A DNA stretch of 64,000 bases from Henriciella sp. (GTDB lineage: Bacteria; Pseudomonadota; Alphaproteobacteria; Caulobacterales; Hyphomonadaceae), in NCBI GenBank assembly GCA_021776655.1, contig JAJFFK010000023.1, forward strand, positions 62,001 to 126,000, given 5' to 3'. A program made the translations under genes and the position numbers. The notes under the pieces were generated by a model, which was given only the letters and a program-made list of their open reading frames with translations, was not told the DNA's origin and ran no database searches. This document shows positions 1-9,647 of this stretch, piece after piece; position 1 is the first letter of the stretch, and every line of letters starts with the position of its first letter.

Positions 1-280
1 CTTCATGATTGCCCCAGGTTCCGCTGAACTTGTAGATCAGCGGCTTGGTCGTGTGCGAATGGCTGGCCACCAGCTTCACCGAGAAATCGGAGGTCATGAA
101 CATCAAAGCCAGCAGCGCGAACGCCAGAACACAAAGCAATGCCTGTGCAATCGCAGCGCGCTCTGCAAAAGCGATCAATTGCGGTTGACGAATGTGAGCG
201 CCGCGCAGGCCCGACCAGGCCTGCAGCAGACCCAGTAAAAGGGCCATAATCAGCGCAATCTGACCGATCTCAGCGAGCAT
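1..280 (-). CDS. ccmF: CcmF, cytochrome c heme lyase subunit (5' end only)
   Basis: The reverse strand from an ATG at 280 translates as MLAEIGQIALIMALLLGLLQ and stays open to the window edge, so only about the first 93 residues are present. A hydrophobic N-terminal helix is followed by MTSDFSVKLVASHSHTTKP and, at the edge, YKFSGTWGNHE. That block is the conserved start of CcmF, the integral-membrane protein that with CcmH attaches heme to apocytochrome c in the periplasm. The family is about 650 residues, so most of the gene lies to the left. No ccmE-like ORF lies immediately upstream; an exopolysaccharide glycosyltransferase does, on the same strand and 77 bases away. The rest of the ccm operon is therefore expected to the left. 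Confidence 0.87.
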   Translation of the reverse strand, partial: MLAEIGQIALIMALLLGLLQAWSGLRGAHIRQPQLIAFAERAAIAQALLCVLAFALLALMFMTSDFSVKLVASHSHTTKPLIYKFSGTWGNHE

Positions 281-357
281 CAGAATTTCCCTACGACTTG
301 CTTGAATGCAATAGAGCGCTGGCCACCTTTAACAAGTGTGTCGAATTGGCCGTACAG

Positions 358-1257
358 CTATTTGCCGCCGTACAATTCCTGCTCTTTAATGCGTAGGGTG
401 GATGCGCAAGCTCCGGCATGAAAGACCGCGCGTAGAAACCAGAAATTACGATGGCTTGGAAAGGGCAAACTTACCAGCCCGGCACCAACACAGACGCCAC
501 ACTTTAGGGCTGACAATAGCGTAAGCTTAACCCGTACCAGGCGCGCCGTGTCCGGCAAAGCGTGTAATCCATAACTGATACCAGATCTGAATTTTCGGCT
601 TTTTAGCCAGCTAAATGTCAGGCGTCCAGCTGGGACAGGTTCATGTGAGATGGCTTTATCTGCAATTCCAAGCTTGGCACCGGCGCGCCAGATCCGATAG
701 AAAAACTCTGTATCCTCACCGCCTGTCCGGCCTTTCTCCAGTAAAAATCGCTGACCCGCAATCATCGGTGCGCTGACCCGGATCAAGGCGCTGCCAGCAT
801 GGCCCGTCTGTACCACACCATCACACCGTTCCGGGACACTGGTGTGATAGTCACGGCGAACAATCCAGGCGGGGGCATCCGCACCATAGGTCGCGATAAC
901 TGGGCCGAACACAGCATCACATGTCTCGGCCTTGGCCGTTGCGACCAAATGCATGATCCAATTGGGCTCGGCAATTTGATCATCATCAAAAAAAGCCAAC
1001 CAATCGCCGCGCACAGCGTCCAGGCAAGCATTTCGTACAATCGAAATATTCCGGGCCGGGGCGTGAATATATTTGACCGGCAGAGCTATCGTTTCAGCCG
1101 CCGCCTCAACCTGTTTGCGTGCCGATGGCGTGTCATCATTATCCGCGACGATGATTGCAAGACTGACCCCATTCGGCACAATCTGGGCATCCAACGATCT
1201 CAAAGCCTCAATAATCGAGGCCCGACGAAACGTGCAGACGCAAATGTCGATATGCAT
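358..1257 (-). CDS. Family 2 glycosyltransferase, ExoM-like
   Basis: Cytoplasmic GT-A glycosyltransferase of about 299 residues, expected to add one sugar to a lipid-linked exopolysaccharide repeat unit. The N-terminus MHIDICVCTFRR, the donor-site segment APARNISIVRNACLDA, and the metal-binding WLAFFDDDQIAEPNW are the hallmarks of the ExoM branch (succinoglycan pathway). A later TGGEDTEFFYRIW supplies the acceptor-side ED motif. Two weakly hydrophobic stretches near the C-terminus may touch the membrane. I chose the ATG at 1257; an in-frame TTG at 1269 would add four residues and neither has a strong ribosome binding site. It is divergent from the outer-membrane protein gene at 1579 and is the left end of the exopolysaccharide locus. 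The sugar specificity cannot be read from sequence. Confidence 0.85.
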   Translation of the reverse strand: MHIDICVCTFRRASIIEALRSLDAQIVPNGVSLAIIVADNDDTPSARKQVEAAAETIALPVKYIHAPARNISIVRNACLDAVRGDWLAFFDDDQIAEPNWIMHLVATAKAETCDAVFGPVIATYGADAPAWIVRRDYHTSVPERCDGVVQTGHAGSALIRVSAPMIAGQRFLLEKGRTGGEDTEFFYRIWRAGAKLGIADKAISHEPVPAGRLTFSWLKSRKFRSGISYGLHALPDTARLVRVKLTLLSALKCGVCVGAGLVSLPFPSHRNFWFLRAVFHAGACASTLRIKEQELYGGK

Positions 1258-1578
1258 GATCTTGGTCAATCCGATTAAGTTGAGACAAATCTAAGCAAGC
1301 CTAATGCCAGATGGAACCGCCTCGCAGCAACGTCAATTAGAGGCTCAAGCGAGACTTGTAATCCCTCCGGCCCTGGCAAGCCATCAAGGGTTTTCAAACG
1401 GACTCGATTATGATGTTGAGCGGGTATGAAATTTGAAAATATGAGCGGTCCGCGATTTAGCCAAACCCGGCGAGTGTCCAATTTCTGATGAAAACCATGA
1501 CAGTGGCACACATATTGCGTTAGGACTGATAAATATGACGCATTGAGCGTTCGGTCGGTTACAAAAAGGTGGTTCGTA
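1258..1578. other. Divergent intergenic region (exopolysaccharide locus)
   Basis: About 320 bases between the divergent ExoM-like gene and the beta-barrel gene. I see no credible ORF. It must hold promoters for both directions, and an AAGGTGG ribosome binding site lies just before the ATG at 1579. No convincing -35/-10 pair or operator palindrome was found by eye. Confidence 0.6.
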
Positions 1579-2877
1579 ATGAGTGTGATTGTACGTATTG
1601 GGGTTCTGGGTGCTCTCGCAGGTGGCCCGCTTCTCGGGCTGGCGCAGGCCCAGCAAAATTATTACAGCCGGGACAAGTATGAAGCTGTCACGGATCGAAG
1701 CCAGCCGGAATTTGATCCAACAGCAGTCCGGGTCGGAACCTTCCTGGTCAACGCCAATGCGCAAGCCAGCGTTGCCCTGACTGACAACGTCTTTGCTTCA
1801 AATACAAATACACAATCGGACACAATCGTTCGGGTCGGCACTGCGGTTGCAGGACAAACCGATTGGAGCAATCACGAAGTTGGTTTCCGTGTCTCGGCGT
1901 TTCGCAATGAATTTCTCGATACGAACAGTGAATCAAACACTGACCTGAGGGGCAGCTTACGCGGACGTTTGGATGTCACACGGCAGTTTTCAGTGAGCGC
2001 AAACGTATTTGCTGAAGACCTAACCGAAGCCAGAACGAATTTCGCTAATGGCGCAAATATTGATGGTCCGGTCGAATTTCAGCGCACCGGATTTGGGTTT
2101 GGTGCCAATTATCAAGCGGATCGCATTCGTTGGGAAAATTCAGTACGTGTCGTGGAAGCAGATTACGAGGACTCAACCACAACCAATTTCGATCTCGACT
2201 TTCGTGACCGCTCTGTCGTTTCCGGACGCAGCCGCTTGTCATACGCTATTTCACCAGATTTGGCGGTGTTTGGGCAGGGAACCTACAGTTCGTCTGATTA
2301 TGACATACCGCAAATCGTCAGCTTTACACCGCCTGGCGGCGTACCAGTGCTGGTCCAGCGCGTGCGCGATTCTGACACCTACACAGTGGCGGGCGGCATC
2401 AATTTCGAACTGCAAACACTCATTCGCGGTGATATTGCGGTTGGGTATCTGACTGAAGACAGAAAAGATGCGAATCTGTCCGACGTTAACAGCTTATCGG
2501 TGGATGGCCGTTTGCAGTGGTTTCCGAGCCGCTTGACGACTGTTACCTTCCGGGGCGGGCGGCAGGTTCAGGATTTCGGTCTGGTTGAATCATCAACAGC
2601 CCTTCAAACAAATGCCAGCGTACGGGTTGATCATGAGCTACGCCGGAACATCATCTTGTCAGCGTTCGGCCGCATTGACGACAACAATTACAAAGACATT
2701 GACCGCGATGACAGCGTTACTGCGTTTGGGGTTGAAGGCCGATACAAGATGAACCGCCACATACATTTCGACGCGTTTGCCCGCCACACTAACCGCGATG
2801 TCAGCGGCGTCGATGTCAGCGGCAATCCCAATTTTGACGTCACCGTTGTCGGCGTTGGCATTCGGATTTTCCCGTAG
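1579..2877 (+). CDS. Exopolysaccharide-locus outer-membrane beta-barrel protein
   Basis: A 432-residue secreted protein. The N-terminus is a signal peptide (hydrophobic run VRIGVLGALAGGPLLGL, then AQAQQ as the likely cleavage site). The mature part alternates short polar and aromatic strands throughout and ends in GVGIRIFP, close to the terminal aromatic signature of outer-membrane barrels. It resembles the BBP2/VpsM-type putative beta-barrel porins found next to Wzc-like genes in Wzy-dependent polysaccharide loci, where they are thought to help export polymer across the outer membrane. The ATG at 1579 is preferred over a TTG 36 bases upstream because AAGGTGG sits at the right distance. It is followed after 60 bases by the co-polymerase/kinase gene, probably in one transcript. 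Function is inferred from fold and context. Confidence 0.8.
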   Translation: MSVIVRIGVLGALAGGPLLGLAQAQQNYYSRDKYEAVTDRSQPEFDPTAVRVGTFLVNANAQASVALTDNVFASNTNTQSDTIVRVGTAVAGQTDWSNHEVGFRVSAFRNEFLDTNSESNTDLRGSLRGRLDVTRQFSVSANVFAEDLTEARTNFANGANIDGPVEFQRTGFGFGANYQADRIRWENSVRVVEADYEDSTTTNFDLDFRDRSVVSGRSRLSYAISPDLAVFGQGTYSSSDYDIPQIVSFTPPGGVPVLVQRVRDSDTYTVAGGINFELQTLIRGDIAVGYLTEDRKDANLSDVNSLSVDGRLQWFPSRLTTVTFRGGRQVQDFGLVESSTALQTNASVRVDHELRRNIILSAFGRIDDNNYKDIDRDDSVTAFGVEGRYKMNRHIHFDAFARHTNRDVSGVDVSGNPNFDVTVVGVGIRIFP

Positions 2878-2937
2878 CCTTGCCCATAATCTGACTGGTC
2901 TACATCCCGCACTCAGCCAAGAAACGAGTAAATTGCA

Positions 2938-5325
2938 GTGACCGAGACATTCAGTATCGAACTTCCGAAGACAATGTCGCCCACCAATGATGCGAGCGGC
3001 GGTGAACTTCCGATCGACATCAAATCACTGGTCAATATTGTTGTAAAACGGTTCTGGCTGATCGCGATCACGGCAACGATCATCTTCACTTACGTTGCCT
3101 ATTCGGCGCTGAGTCAAACGCCGGTTTACACGGCGCAGGCGCAAATCATCGTGAATAATAGCAAGCTGAATGTGGTCAGCTTCGATGAATTGATCAGCGG
3201 CGGCGGCCTGACGACATCCGCCCTTGATACAGAAGTGCGTGTGATTTCTTCACCGGCCTTGCTGCGACGTGTGGTGATTGAGCTCGACCTGACCTCTGAT
3301 CCTGAATTCAACCCGACACTACGTGATTACAAGCCTGGCCTAATGGACCGGGTTAAGGGTTGGATTTCCGGCTTACTCTCTAGCGATGATAATGAGGGCG
3401 GCGCGCCAGACATACCGCTAACCCCTGAACAACACCAGGAAATGCTAACCAAATGGGCAACTGGAATCCTGCGCGGAAAAGTCCGGGTTTCTCGCATCGG
3501 AACAACCTATTTGCTGGCCGTAACCGTCACCAGCACATCGCCTGATACTGCAGCCCGCCTGGCAAACGCCGTAGCAGACCAGTACCGGGTTGACCAAATG
3601 GAAGCCAAACTTGAGGCAACCCAACGCGGCACTCTGTGGCTGTCAGAGCGCGTATCTGTTATGCGCGACGAACTCGCCATCAAGGAAAATGCTGTTGACC
3701 AGTTTCGCCGCGACAATGGCCTGCTCAACGCCGAAGGAACGTCTCTGACTGAGTCGAATATAGCGCTGCTGCAACAACAGAAGATTGGCCTTGAAGCCGA
3801 CCTCGCCCGGGCCCGCGCCCGTTACGACAATATGCGCAACCAAATAAATAGCGGCGCTGGCATCGACTCGATCACGGAAGTCTTAACCTCATCGGTCATT
3901 TCGAACCTGAAAAGCCAGCGCGCAACTGTGCAGCGTAAAGTTGCCGAATTGCAGTCAACCTTTGGACCTCGCCACCCGGATTTGGTTGAGGCGCGGAACG
4001 AAAATGCCGATATTGAGCGTCAGATACTGGCCGAAGTTGATCGGGTTGCCGCCAGCATCGAAGGCGAAGTGCGGATTGCAGAAGACCGAATCGCGAGCAT
4101 CAACCGCGAACTTGGACAGAATCGGTCAACCCTGCTGCGCGACAATTCAGCCCTGGTTCGGTTGCGTGAGTTGGAGCGGGACGCAGAAGCCAGTCGCACG
4201 ATATATGATGAAATTATCAACCGCTACAAGGAAACCAGCGAGCAAGAAGATTTGATCGAAGCCGATGCGCGTATTCTGACGCCGGCAACTGTCCCCAACA
4301 GTCCGAGTGCGCCGCGCCCCAAGATTGCCATGGTGATCGGCCTCCTGCTTGGCGGTGTTATCGGCGGTCTGTTGGCTTTGATTGCTGAGATATTCGATTC
4401 AAAACTAAGCTCAACCACCGATGTGGAACGTCTTGGTGTCTCCGCCCTGACCACTGTTCCATTGATTTCAAGCGCAGGCTTCCTCGGCTTTGGCAAGAAG
4501 AGGCCGGCTGAATATCTCGTCGAAAATCCCCTATCGGCTTATTCTGAAGGTATCCGCTATCTGCGAGCGGCCATCGTTTTTTCTGACATTGATAGTCAAG
4601 CCAAAACCGTCGCGATTACCTCTTCGTTGCCCGACGAAGGCAAGACCAGCCTGAGCCTGAGCCTTGGTCGCATGTCGGCCTTGTCGGGGTCCAAGACCCT
4701 GGTCATTGATGGCGATTTCAGACGCCGGCAACTGACCGAAGCGGCGGGTATCAATATAGAAACGGGCATGATCGAACACCTGTTCGGCGAAGGCCAGCTC
4801 GACGACGTGGTCACCAAGGACGACTTGACCGATCTCGACATCTTGCCTTTGTCGCCTGATGGCCACACACCGCACGACGTCTTTGGAACTGCGGCCTTCG
4901 ATCGGCTGCATGCCAAATTACGGTCTGTCTATGACCTGATCCTGATCGATACAGGCCCGCTTTTGTTAATGTCCGAAGCGCGGGTGATTGCGGGTAAAGC
5001 TGACAAGACAATTCTCATCGTGCGCTGGCGCCGGACCAATCGTGCTGTCGTGCGCAAGTCACTCGGCCTGCTCAAGACATTCCGCGCGGACCTGCTCGGT
5101 GTCGTCCTCAACATGGTCGACCTCGAACGTCGCCGCCAGCATAATGAGCCGGGCACCGCCTATCGTGACTACAAGAAATATTACCAGGTCGAGGGCAAAA
5201 AACGGTTCCGCGGTCTTGGCAGGAAAAAAGCTGCGGCAGCCAAGCCAAAGGCCGCCCGTGCGCCGACACAGGCCCAGCCCACGCCGCCAACACAGCCCAA
5301 GCGCGAACCCGAAGCCGTAGACTGA
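2938..5325 (+). CDS. Wzc/ExoP-type polysaccharide co-polymerase with BY-kinase domain
   Basis: A 795-residue inner-membrane protein controlling polymer length and export in Wzy-dependent pathways. Order of parts: a Wzz domain with a first transmembrane helix near residues 38-58, a long periplasmic coiled-coil region, a second helix near 461-485, then a cytoplasmic tyrosine autokinase. Its Walker A is SSLPDEGKTS (about 562-571), Walker A' LVIDGDFRRR (about 588) and Walker B LILIDTGP (about 668). A C-terminal tyrosine cluster, YRDYKKYY (about 743-750), is followed by a Lys/Ala/Pro-rich tail, so both the catalytic site and the autophosphorylated tail are present in one polypeptide. The start is GTG 2938; an ATG 36 bases in is an alternative. 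A PPP-family phosphatase lies in the same locus, but no cognate low-molecular-weight tyrosine phosphatase is visible. Confidence 0.92.
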   Translation: MTETFSIELPKTMSPTNDASGGELPIDIKSLVNIVVKRFWLIAITATIIFTYVAYSALSQTPVYTAQAQIIVNNSKLNVVSFDELISGGGLTTSALDTEVRVISSPALLRRVVIELDLTSDPEFNPTLRDYKPGLMDRVKGWISGLLSSDDNEGGAPDIPLTPEQHQEMLTKWATGILRGKVRVSRIGTTYLLAVTVTSTSPDTAARLANAVADQYRVDQMEAKLEATQRGTLWLSERVSVMRDELAIKENAVDQFRRDNGLLNAEGTSLTESNIALLQQQKIGLEADLARARARYDNMRNQINSGAGIDSITEVLTSSVISNLKSQRATVQRKVAELQSTFGPRHPDLVEARNENADIERQILAEVDRVAASIEGEVRIAEDRIASINRELGQNRSTLLRDNSALVRLRELERDAEASRTIYDEIINRYKETSEQEDLIEADARILTPATVPNSPSAPRPKIAMVIGLLLGGVIGGLLALIAEIFDSKLSSTTDVERLGVSALTTVPLISSAGFLGFGKKRPAEYLVENPLSAYSEGIRYLRAAIVFSDIDSQAKTVAITSSLPDEGKTSLSLSLGRMSALSGSKTLVIDGDFRRRQLTEAAGINIETGMIEHLFGEGQLDDVVTKDDLTDLDILPLSPDGHTPHDVFGTAAFDRLHAKLRSVYDLILIDTGPLLLMSEARVIAGKADKTILIVRWRRTNRAVVRKSLGLLKTFRADLLGVVLNMVDLERRRQHNEPGTAYRDYKKYYQVEGKKRFRGLGRKKAAAAKPKAARAPTQAQPTPPTQPKREPEAVD

Positions 5326-5395
5326 TGGCAGCGCCCCGAAAACCGCACCTGGCACCAGGCGCGGCGCGGTAAACCAGCGTAGATGGGACCCAGTG

Positions 5396-6535
5396 ATGAA
5401 AATTGCGTTCTTCGGTCATGATGCCGCTGATGCCGCGATTCACCGCCGCGTCAACGCGTTCAACGATGACGGCTTTCAAGTAACCGGATACATGATGCGA
5501 CGGGCAGATACTTCGCCGCTTTCATTTGCCAATATAGATCTCGGACGCACGTTTGATGGTGCATTCCTGCAGCGAATCAAACAAGTTTTCGCCGGTGCCC
5601 GCGAAGCAGCAAAAGCCCAGAACCGGCTGGCTGATACTGACATCATCTATGCCCGCAACCTCGACATGCTGGCCTGCGCCTTCCTCGCCAAACGCTATGC
5701 GGGCTTGCAGGCAAAGGTCATTTATGAATGCCTGGACGTGCATCGCCTGCTGATTCGGCGTGGGCCAATTGGCATGATCCTGCGCGGGTTGGAACGGTTT
5801 CTACTCAAACGGACAATCGGATTGGTGGTCAGTTCACCGGCTTTTCTGGAAAACTATTTCGAAGTTCATCATAACGGCCTGTACAAGAGCGCGTTGATTG
5901 AGAACCGGTTGGTGGACGCATCGCTTGCCGCCCGACCTCAACCCATGCCTAGCGCGCCAAACCCCGCCGCCCCGCTAAACATCGGCTGGGTTGGAATCTT
6001 GCGCTGCCAGCGGTCTTTGACTTTGCTCTGCGATCTTGCCGATCAGTTTGGCGACGAGGTCTCAATCCAACTTTACGGAAAACCAGCCCGGACCGAGATT
6101 CCTGTGTTCGAACCTGAAATCGACCGGCGTGAGAACATGACCTATTTTGGTCCATACTGCGCGCCTGACGACTTGCGCGACATCTATGGCAATCTCGATA
6201 TTGTCTGGTCTGGCGACTTTATGGAAGCAGGCTTTAACTCTCTCTGGCTGTTGCCTAATCGGATATATGAAGGTGGTTATTTCGGCACACCTTCCCTGGC
6301 AGTAGGCGGGACACAGACCGCAAAATGGGTCGAAGGTCACACTGCAGGTTTCACCGTAAAAGAGCCTTTGGATCGCGAGCTAGCAAAACAGGTCCGCCAA
6401 TTGATCGACGATAGAACAGCGCTGCAAACCCGCCGCAACAAGCTGTTATCGCTGCCAGAGACTGTCTTCATTCAGCCGAAAGGTGTGCTGGCTAAGATGA
6501 TCGAAGATTTCACAGGTACCGGGGAGACGGCGTGA
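5396..6535 (+). CDS. Glycosyltransferase, ExoL-like
   Basis: A 379-residue cytoplasmic GT-B type enzyme. The N-terminus MKIAFFGHDAADAAIHRRVN matches the opening of the succinoglycan ExoL group. The C-terminal half has the nucleotide-sugar fold segments NIGWVGILRC and LLPNRIYEGGYFGTPSLAVG, with a conserved acidic/Gly-rich donor loop. It would add one sugar to the growing lipid-linked repeat unit. The ATG at 5396 is used; the codon before it is GTG and would only add one residue. The stop overlaps the next gene by 4 bases (GTGA), so the polymerase is translationally coupled to it. Confidence 0.8.
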   Translation: MKIAFFGHDAADAAIHRRVNAFNDDGFQVTGYMMRRADTSPLSFANIDLGRTFDGAFLQRIKQVFAGAREAAKAQNRLADTDIIYARNLDMLACAFLAKRYAGLQAKVIYECLDVHRLLIRRGPIGMILRGLERFLLKRTIGLVVSSPAFLENYFEVHHNGLYKSALIENRLVDASLAARPQPMPSAPNPAAPLNIGWVGILRCQRSLTLLCDLADQFGDEVSIQLYGKPARTEIPVFEPEIDRRENMTYFGPYCAPDDLRDIYGNLDIVWSGDFMEAGFNSLWLLPNRIYEGGYFGTPSLAVGGTQTAKWVEGHTAGFTVKEPLDRELAKQVRQLIDDRTALQTRRNKLLSLPETVFIQPKGVLAKMIEDFTGTGETA

Positions 6536-7818
6536 CCACAACAACCGCCAATCTGCCAGCGAAACATAGCGCGGAGCCGGTACTCCTCAACGCCTTTCGG
6601 CCCGCCCGCATGGTTCCACTGTGGGAACAAGCCGCCATCACGCTGTGGTTTTTAGTAACTTATATTCCCATTCCTATGGAAACCCCCATCCGGTATCTGA
6701 TGGTTGCAGCTTTCATGGCCTATTTTGCGCTAAATTATCAGACCGTCATAACGTTGTTACTACGCTCTTGGCCGCTCTTCCTTCTGCCAATTTTCGGGGC
6801 ATTCTCGTTTATTTGGTCGCCTTATTCGGGCGACGCCATGCGCACAGGAATTCTCTACCTGATGACCCCGTTAATTGTCGTCGTTATCGCGTCGCGAGTT
6901 GAATTGCGGATCATTCTGCGATGCTTCCTGTTCACCGGAATGATCGCCACGCTCCTTGCCCTTCCACACTATGCCCGCTTTGCCGCTGGTGGACCTTATG
7001 TTTCCAAGAATTATTTGGCGCTGCACATGACCTTCGCCATGTTCTTTGCCCTGATCACCGTACTCAACGCCAAAGAACACAAGCTATTGCGACTAACGGC
7101 TAGTCCGTTCGTGCCGATCTGTTTGGTGATTGTGCTGATGTCCGGCTCAACCACATCCGCGATATTCTCGATACTCGGGGCGCTTGCCCTTATCGGGGTT
7201 CGGTTTTTGTGGTTGTCGATCACCAGAATACGCCACTTTAGATCATTGCTGATGCTGATCGGAGCAGCCTTCGCCCTGACCCTTACGACGGTGGTAATAA
7301 ATATGCCGACAAACTCATTGGTCACAGATGGGCTGGAGCTGGTCGGCAAGGATGCGACCTTGACCGGACGAACAGCGATTTGGGATGCTGGCCGAATTGT
7401 ATCCGAGGAACACCCTATTATCGGGGTCGGCCTGGATGGTTTCTGGCAACGCGATGTCGGAATGGCTCAAACCATCAACGAGAATGACTTCAAACCCTTC
7501 GGCACCAAACTGACCTTCCACAAGGCTTATCTTGAAGTGCAGGTCCATCTTGGCATAATCGGGCTAGGCCTGTTTATTTTATTGGTCGGATGGTGCATGT
7601 ATCGCAACCTCTTCACTTGGCTCAAGACCCCTTCAATGGAACACTCTGCCATGCTCGTCATCGCGATGATTGTGTTTGCATCGACCTTTACCGAATCAAC
7701 CCTCTGGTCACCGTTCAATGCGCTCGCGAACCTGTTTTATTTTGGCGCGGTCTCAACCCTCGGAACAGCTCATAGGAAACATATCGGGCAAATCCCGGCC
7801 GTGCTGCGCCGCGCCTAG
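6532..7818 (+). CDS. O-antigen ligase/Wzy-type polysaccharide polymerase (ExoQ-like)
   Basis: A 428-residue polytopic membrane protein with roughly ten hydrophobic segments and one long periplasmic loop near the C-terminal third. The loop contains GRTAIWDAGRIVSEEHPIIG followed by GVGLDGFW. This R-T-x-W ... G-x-G pattern is the signature loop of the Wzy/WaaL (Wzy_C) superfamily. In this locus it most likely joins repeat units in the periplasm, as ExoQ does for succinoglycan. It starts with GTG overlapping the previous stop codon. It converges with the GMC oxidoreductase gene 24 bases downstream. Confidence 0.87.
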   Translation: MTTTTANLPAKHSAEPVLLNAFRPARMVPLWEQAAITLWFLVTYIPIPMETPIRYLMVAAFMAYFALNYQTVITLLLRSWPLFLLPIFGAFSFIWSPYSGDAMRTGILYLMTPLIVVVIASRVELRIILRCFLFTGMIATLLALPHYARFAAGGPYVSKNYLALHMTFAMFFALITVLNAKEHKLLRLTASPFVPICLVIVLMSGSTTSAIFSILGALALIGVRFLWLSITRIRHFRSLLMLIGAAFALTLTTVVINMPTNSLVTDGLELVGKDATLTGRTAIWDAGRIVSEEHPIIGVGLDGFWQRDVGMAQTINENDFKPFGTKLTFHKAYLEVQVHLGIIGLGLFILLVGWCMYRNLFTWLKTPSMEHSAMLVIAMIVFASTFTESTLWSPFNALANLFYFGAVSTLGTAHRKHIGQIPAVLRRA

Positions 7819-7842
7819 TGGTGAGATTAACAGGGCCTGAGC

Positions 7843-9435
7843 CTAACCCGTCTTGGCGGTTGCATGTGCACACGCGCGCGCCGTCAAAGCCATGATGGTC
7901 AGTGTCGGGTTCTGCAAGCCGATGGCTGGAAATGCTGCGCCGTCAGTCAGATACAGGCCTTTTGCATCCCAGCACTGATTATCACGGTCAACCACAGATG
8001 TTTCAGGCGAGGTTCCCATGCGCGCGCCGCCAACTTCATGGATCGCCGCGCCAGGCCGTGATGGACCAATATCCGTGCTTGTTAGCGTCACATCAAAAGC
8101 GTCAGTTATCTCACGGATCGCCTGGATTTGGGCGTCGGCCATCTCGTTTTCTTCCGGTCCGGCGGCGCACGATATTCGTAGAACCGGAACACCCCAGCGG
8201 TCCTTGCGATCCGAAAGCGCGACATGGTTGCTCGATCGAGGCAGCATCTCGGCATCTGAAACGGCTGTAAAATAGCTCGTGCCAGGGCGGCCCGGTATCT
8301 GGTACAGGCGCATCCCATAGCCATGTTTTGCCTCACCTTGGCGACCATTGCGCAGATCGAATCTCGGCAAATACACGCAATTTCCGGTACTGAAATCACC
8401 TGCAGGAATACCGTGATCAGGCATGATCCCTTCGACCTTTACCGACACATGATCCATAATATAACGCCCCAGCGCGCCAGTTTCAGACCCGGCATCCTTG
8501 AGAAAGGTCTCGGTTCGAGAATTCAGCATCACGCGCGTTGTTTCCAGCGTTGACGCACACAGGAAAACTATCGGTGCCTTGACTTCAACCGCTCGCCGGG
8601 CGCGGATATCGTAATATTCAACCCCGTCCACACGGCCAGTCTGTCCAACCAATACGCGGCGCACCACAGCGCCCGTTCGACAGCTCAGATGGCCTGTTTG
8701 TGCAGCATATTGAAGGCTCGCCAAGGGGTCGGAGTACCGCCCTAGAATCGGATCGGAGGCTGGCCATTTCGCAGTGATCGTCGCCATCATTCGGGCTTGC
8801 GCCGGATCGGGTTCAAGCGCGTGCGCAATCACACTATCAGGGACCCAGGTCGAGCCATTGGTTTGGCCTCGCAAGCCTAATTTAGTCTCAACCTGTTGAT
8901 ACCACTGGTCCAGCTCACCCGGCTCAAGCGGCCAGCCGCCAGCGCTAAAGTCAGCTGCGCCATGTCGCAAATATTGCTTGCCGTGCGCTGGCGCCATCAT
9001 CCGGCCACCAAGATGGCGGGCTCTGATCCAGTCGAACGGCTTGTCGCCGGGCGTTTCGTATGGGTTATCGCGATCATCGACAAACCCGTTGGCAAACCCC
9101 TCCCACGCATAACACCGCGACTGTATCGGTTGTCGCAATCGCCCCGCAACTTTCAGCAGGCTACGGCCTTTCCAGATCAGTTTGGATGGCAGCCATCTCA
9201 AAGCTGCGGGATTGGCTAATGTCTGAACCAGTGCGTTCAGCGACCGCGAAACCGGGCGACGCCAAGCCGGGGCCAGATAGCCAGCATCCAGAACCAGTAC
9301 TTTCAATCCTGCTGCGGTCAACTGCGCGCTAGCCAAGCCACCGGCGGCACCAGAGCCAACAATGATGGCATCAAAACCAGAACCGGTTTCAACCCGGTCC
9401 AAGCTTGTCTCACGGATGGCGTGTTTGAGTTCCAA
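7843..9435 (-). CDS. GMC-family FAD-dependent oxidoreductase
   Basis: A 530-residue flavoprotein of the glucose-methanol-choline family, oxidising an alcohol or sugar hydroxyl with FAD. The FAD-binding motif DAIIVGSGAAGGLASAQL sits at the N-terminus and continues into VLVLDAG. The C-terminal active-site block has HEVGGARMGTSP, then GLYLTDGAAFPAIGLQNPTL with the usual conserved asparagine before the terminal helix. I place the start at TTG 9435: a GAGG ribosome binding site lies six bases upstream, and the first recognisable motif follows about 20 residues later. The open frame continues to 9576, but that extension has no family homology. No signal peptide is seen. It sits inside the exopolysaccharide locus, so polymer or precursor oxidation is possible but unproven. 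Confidence 0.85.
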   Translation of the reverse strand: MELKHAIRETSLDRVETGSGFDAIIVGSGAAGGLASAQLTAAGLKVLVLDAGYLAPAWRRPVSRSLNALVQTLANPAALRWLPSKLIWKGRSLLKVAGRLRQPIQSRCYAWEGFANGFVDDRDNPYETPGDKPFDWIRARHLGGRMMAPAHGKQYLRHGAADFSAGGWPLEPGELDQWYQQVETKLGLRGQTNGSTWVPDSVIAHALEPDPAQARMMATITAKWPASDPILGRYSDPLASLQYAAQTGHLSCRTGAVVRRVLVGQTGRVDGVEYYDIRARRAVEVKAPIVFLCASTLETTRVMLNSRTETFLKDAGSETGALGRYIMDHVSVKVEGIMPDHGIPAGDFSTGNCVYLPRFDLRNGRQGEAKHGYGMRLYQIPGRPGTSYFTAVSDAEMLPRSSNHVALSDRKDRWGVPVLRISCAAGPEENEMADAQIQAIREITDAFDVTLTSTDIGPSRPGAAIHEVGGARMGTSPETSVVDRDNQCWDAKGLYLTDGAAFPAIGLQNPTLTIMALTARACAHATAKTG

Positions 9436-9647
9436 TGATCCCTCGTGCAAGTCTGCAAGTCTGCAGATCGCACTGAGCCTGCCATATATCCGTTTACATT
9501 TGCCGAACTGATGAAGAAAATATAACCTTGGGCCGTATAAGCTGCACCAAAGGCGGGGTTTGAGAAGCGTTACCAAAACTTATTGTCTCAATTTCAGATA
9601 TTTATGCCATGAAGCAGCAAGGCTGAACCCGGCACATGGAGGTTAGA

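Noticed and set aside
9436-9576. N-terminal extension of the GMC oxidoreductase
   Set aside because: The 47 extra codons have no family similarity, and a TTG with a good ribosome binding site lies at 9435.
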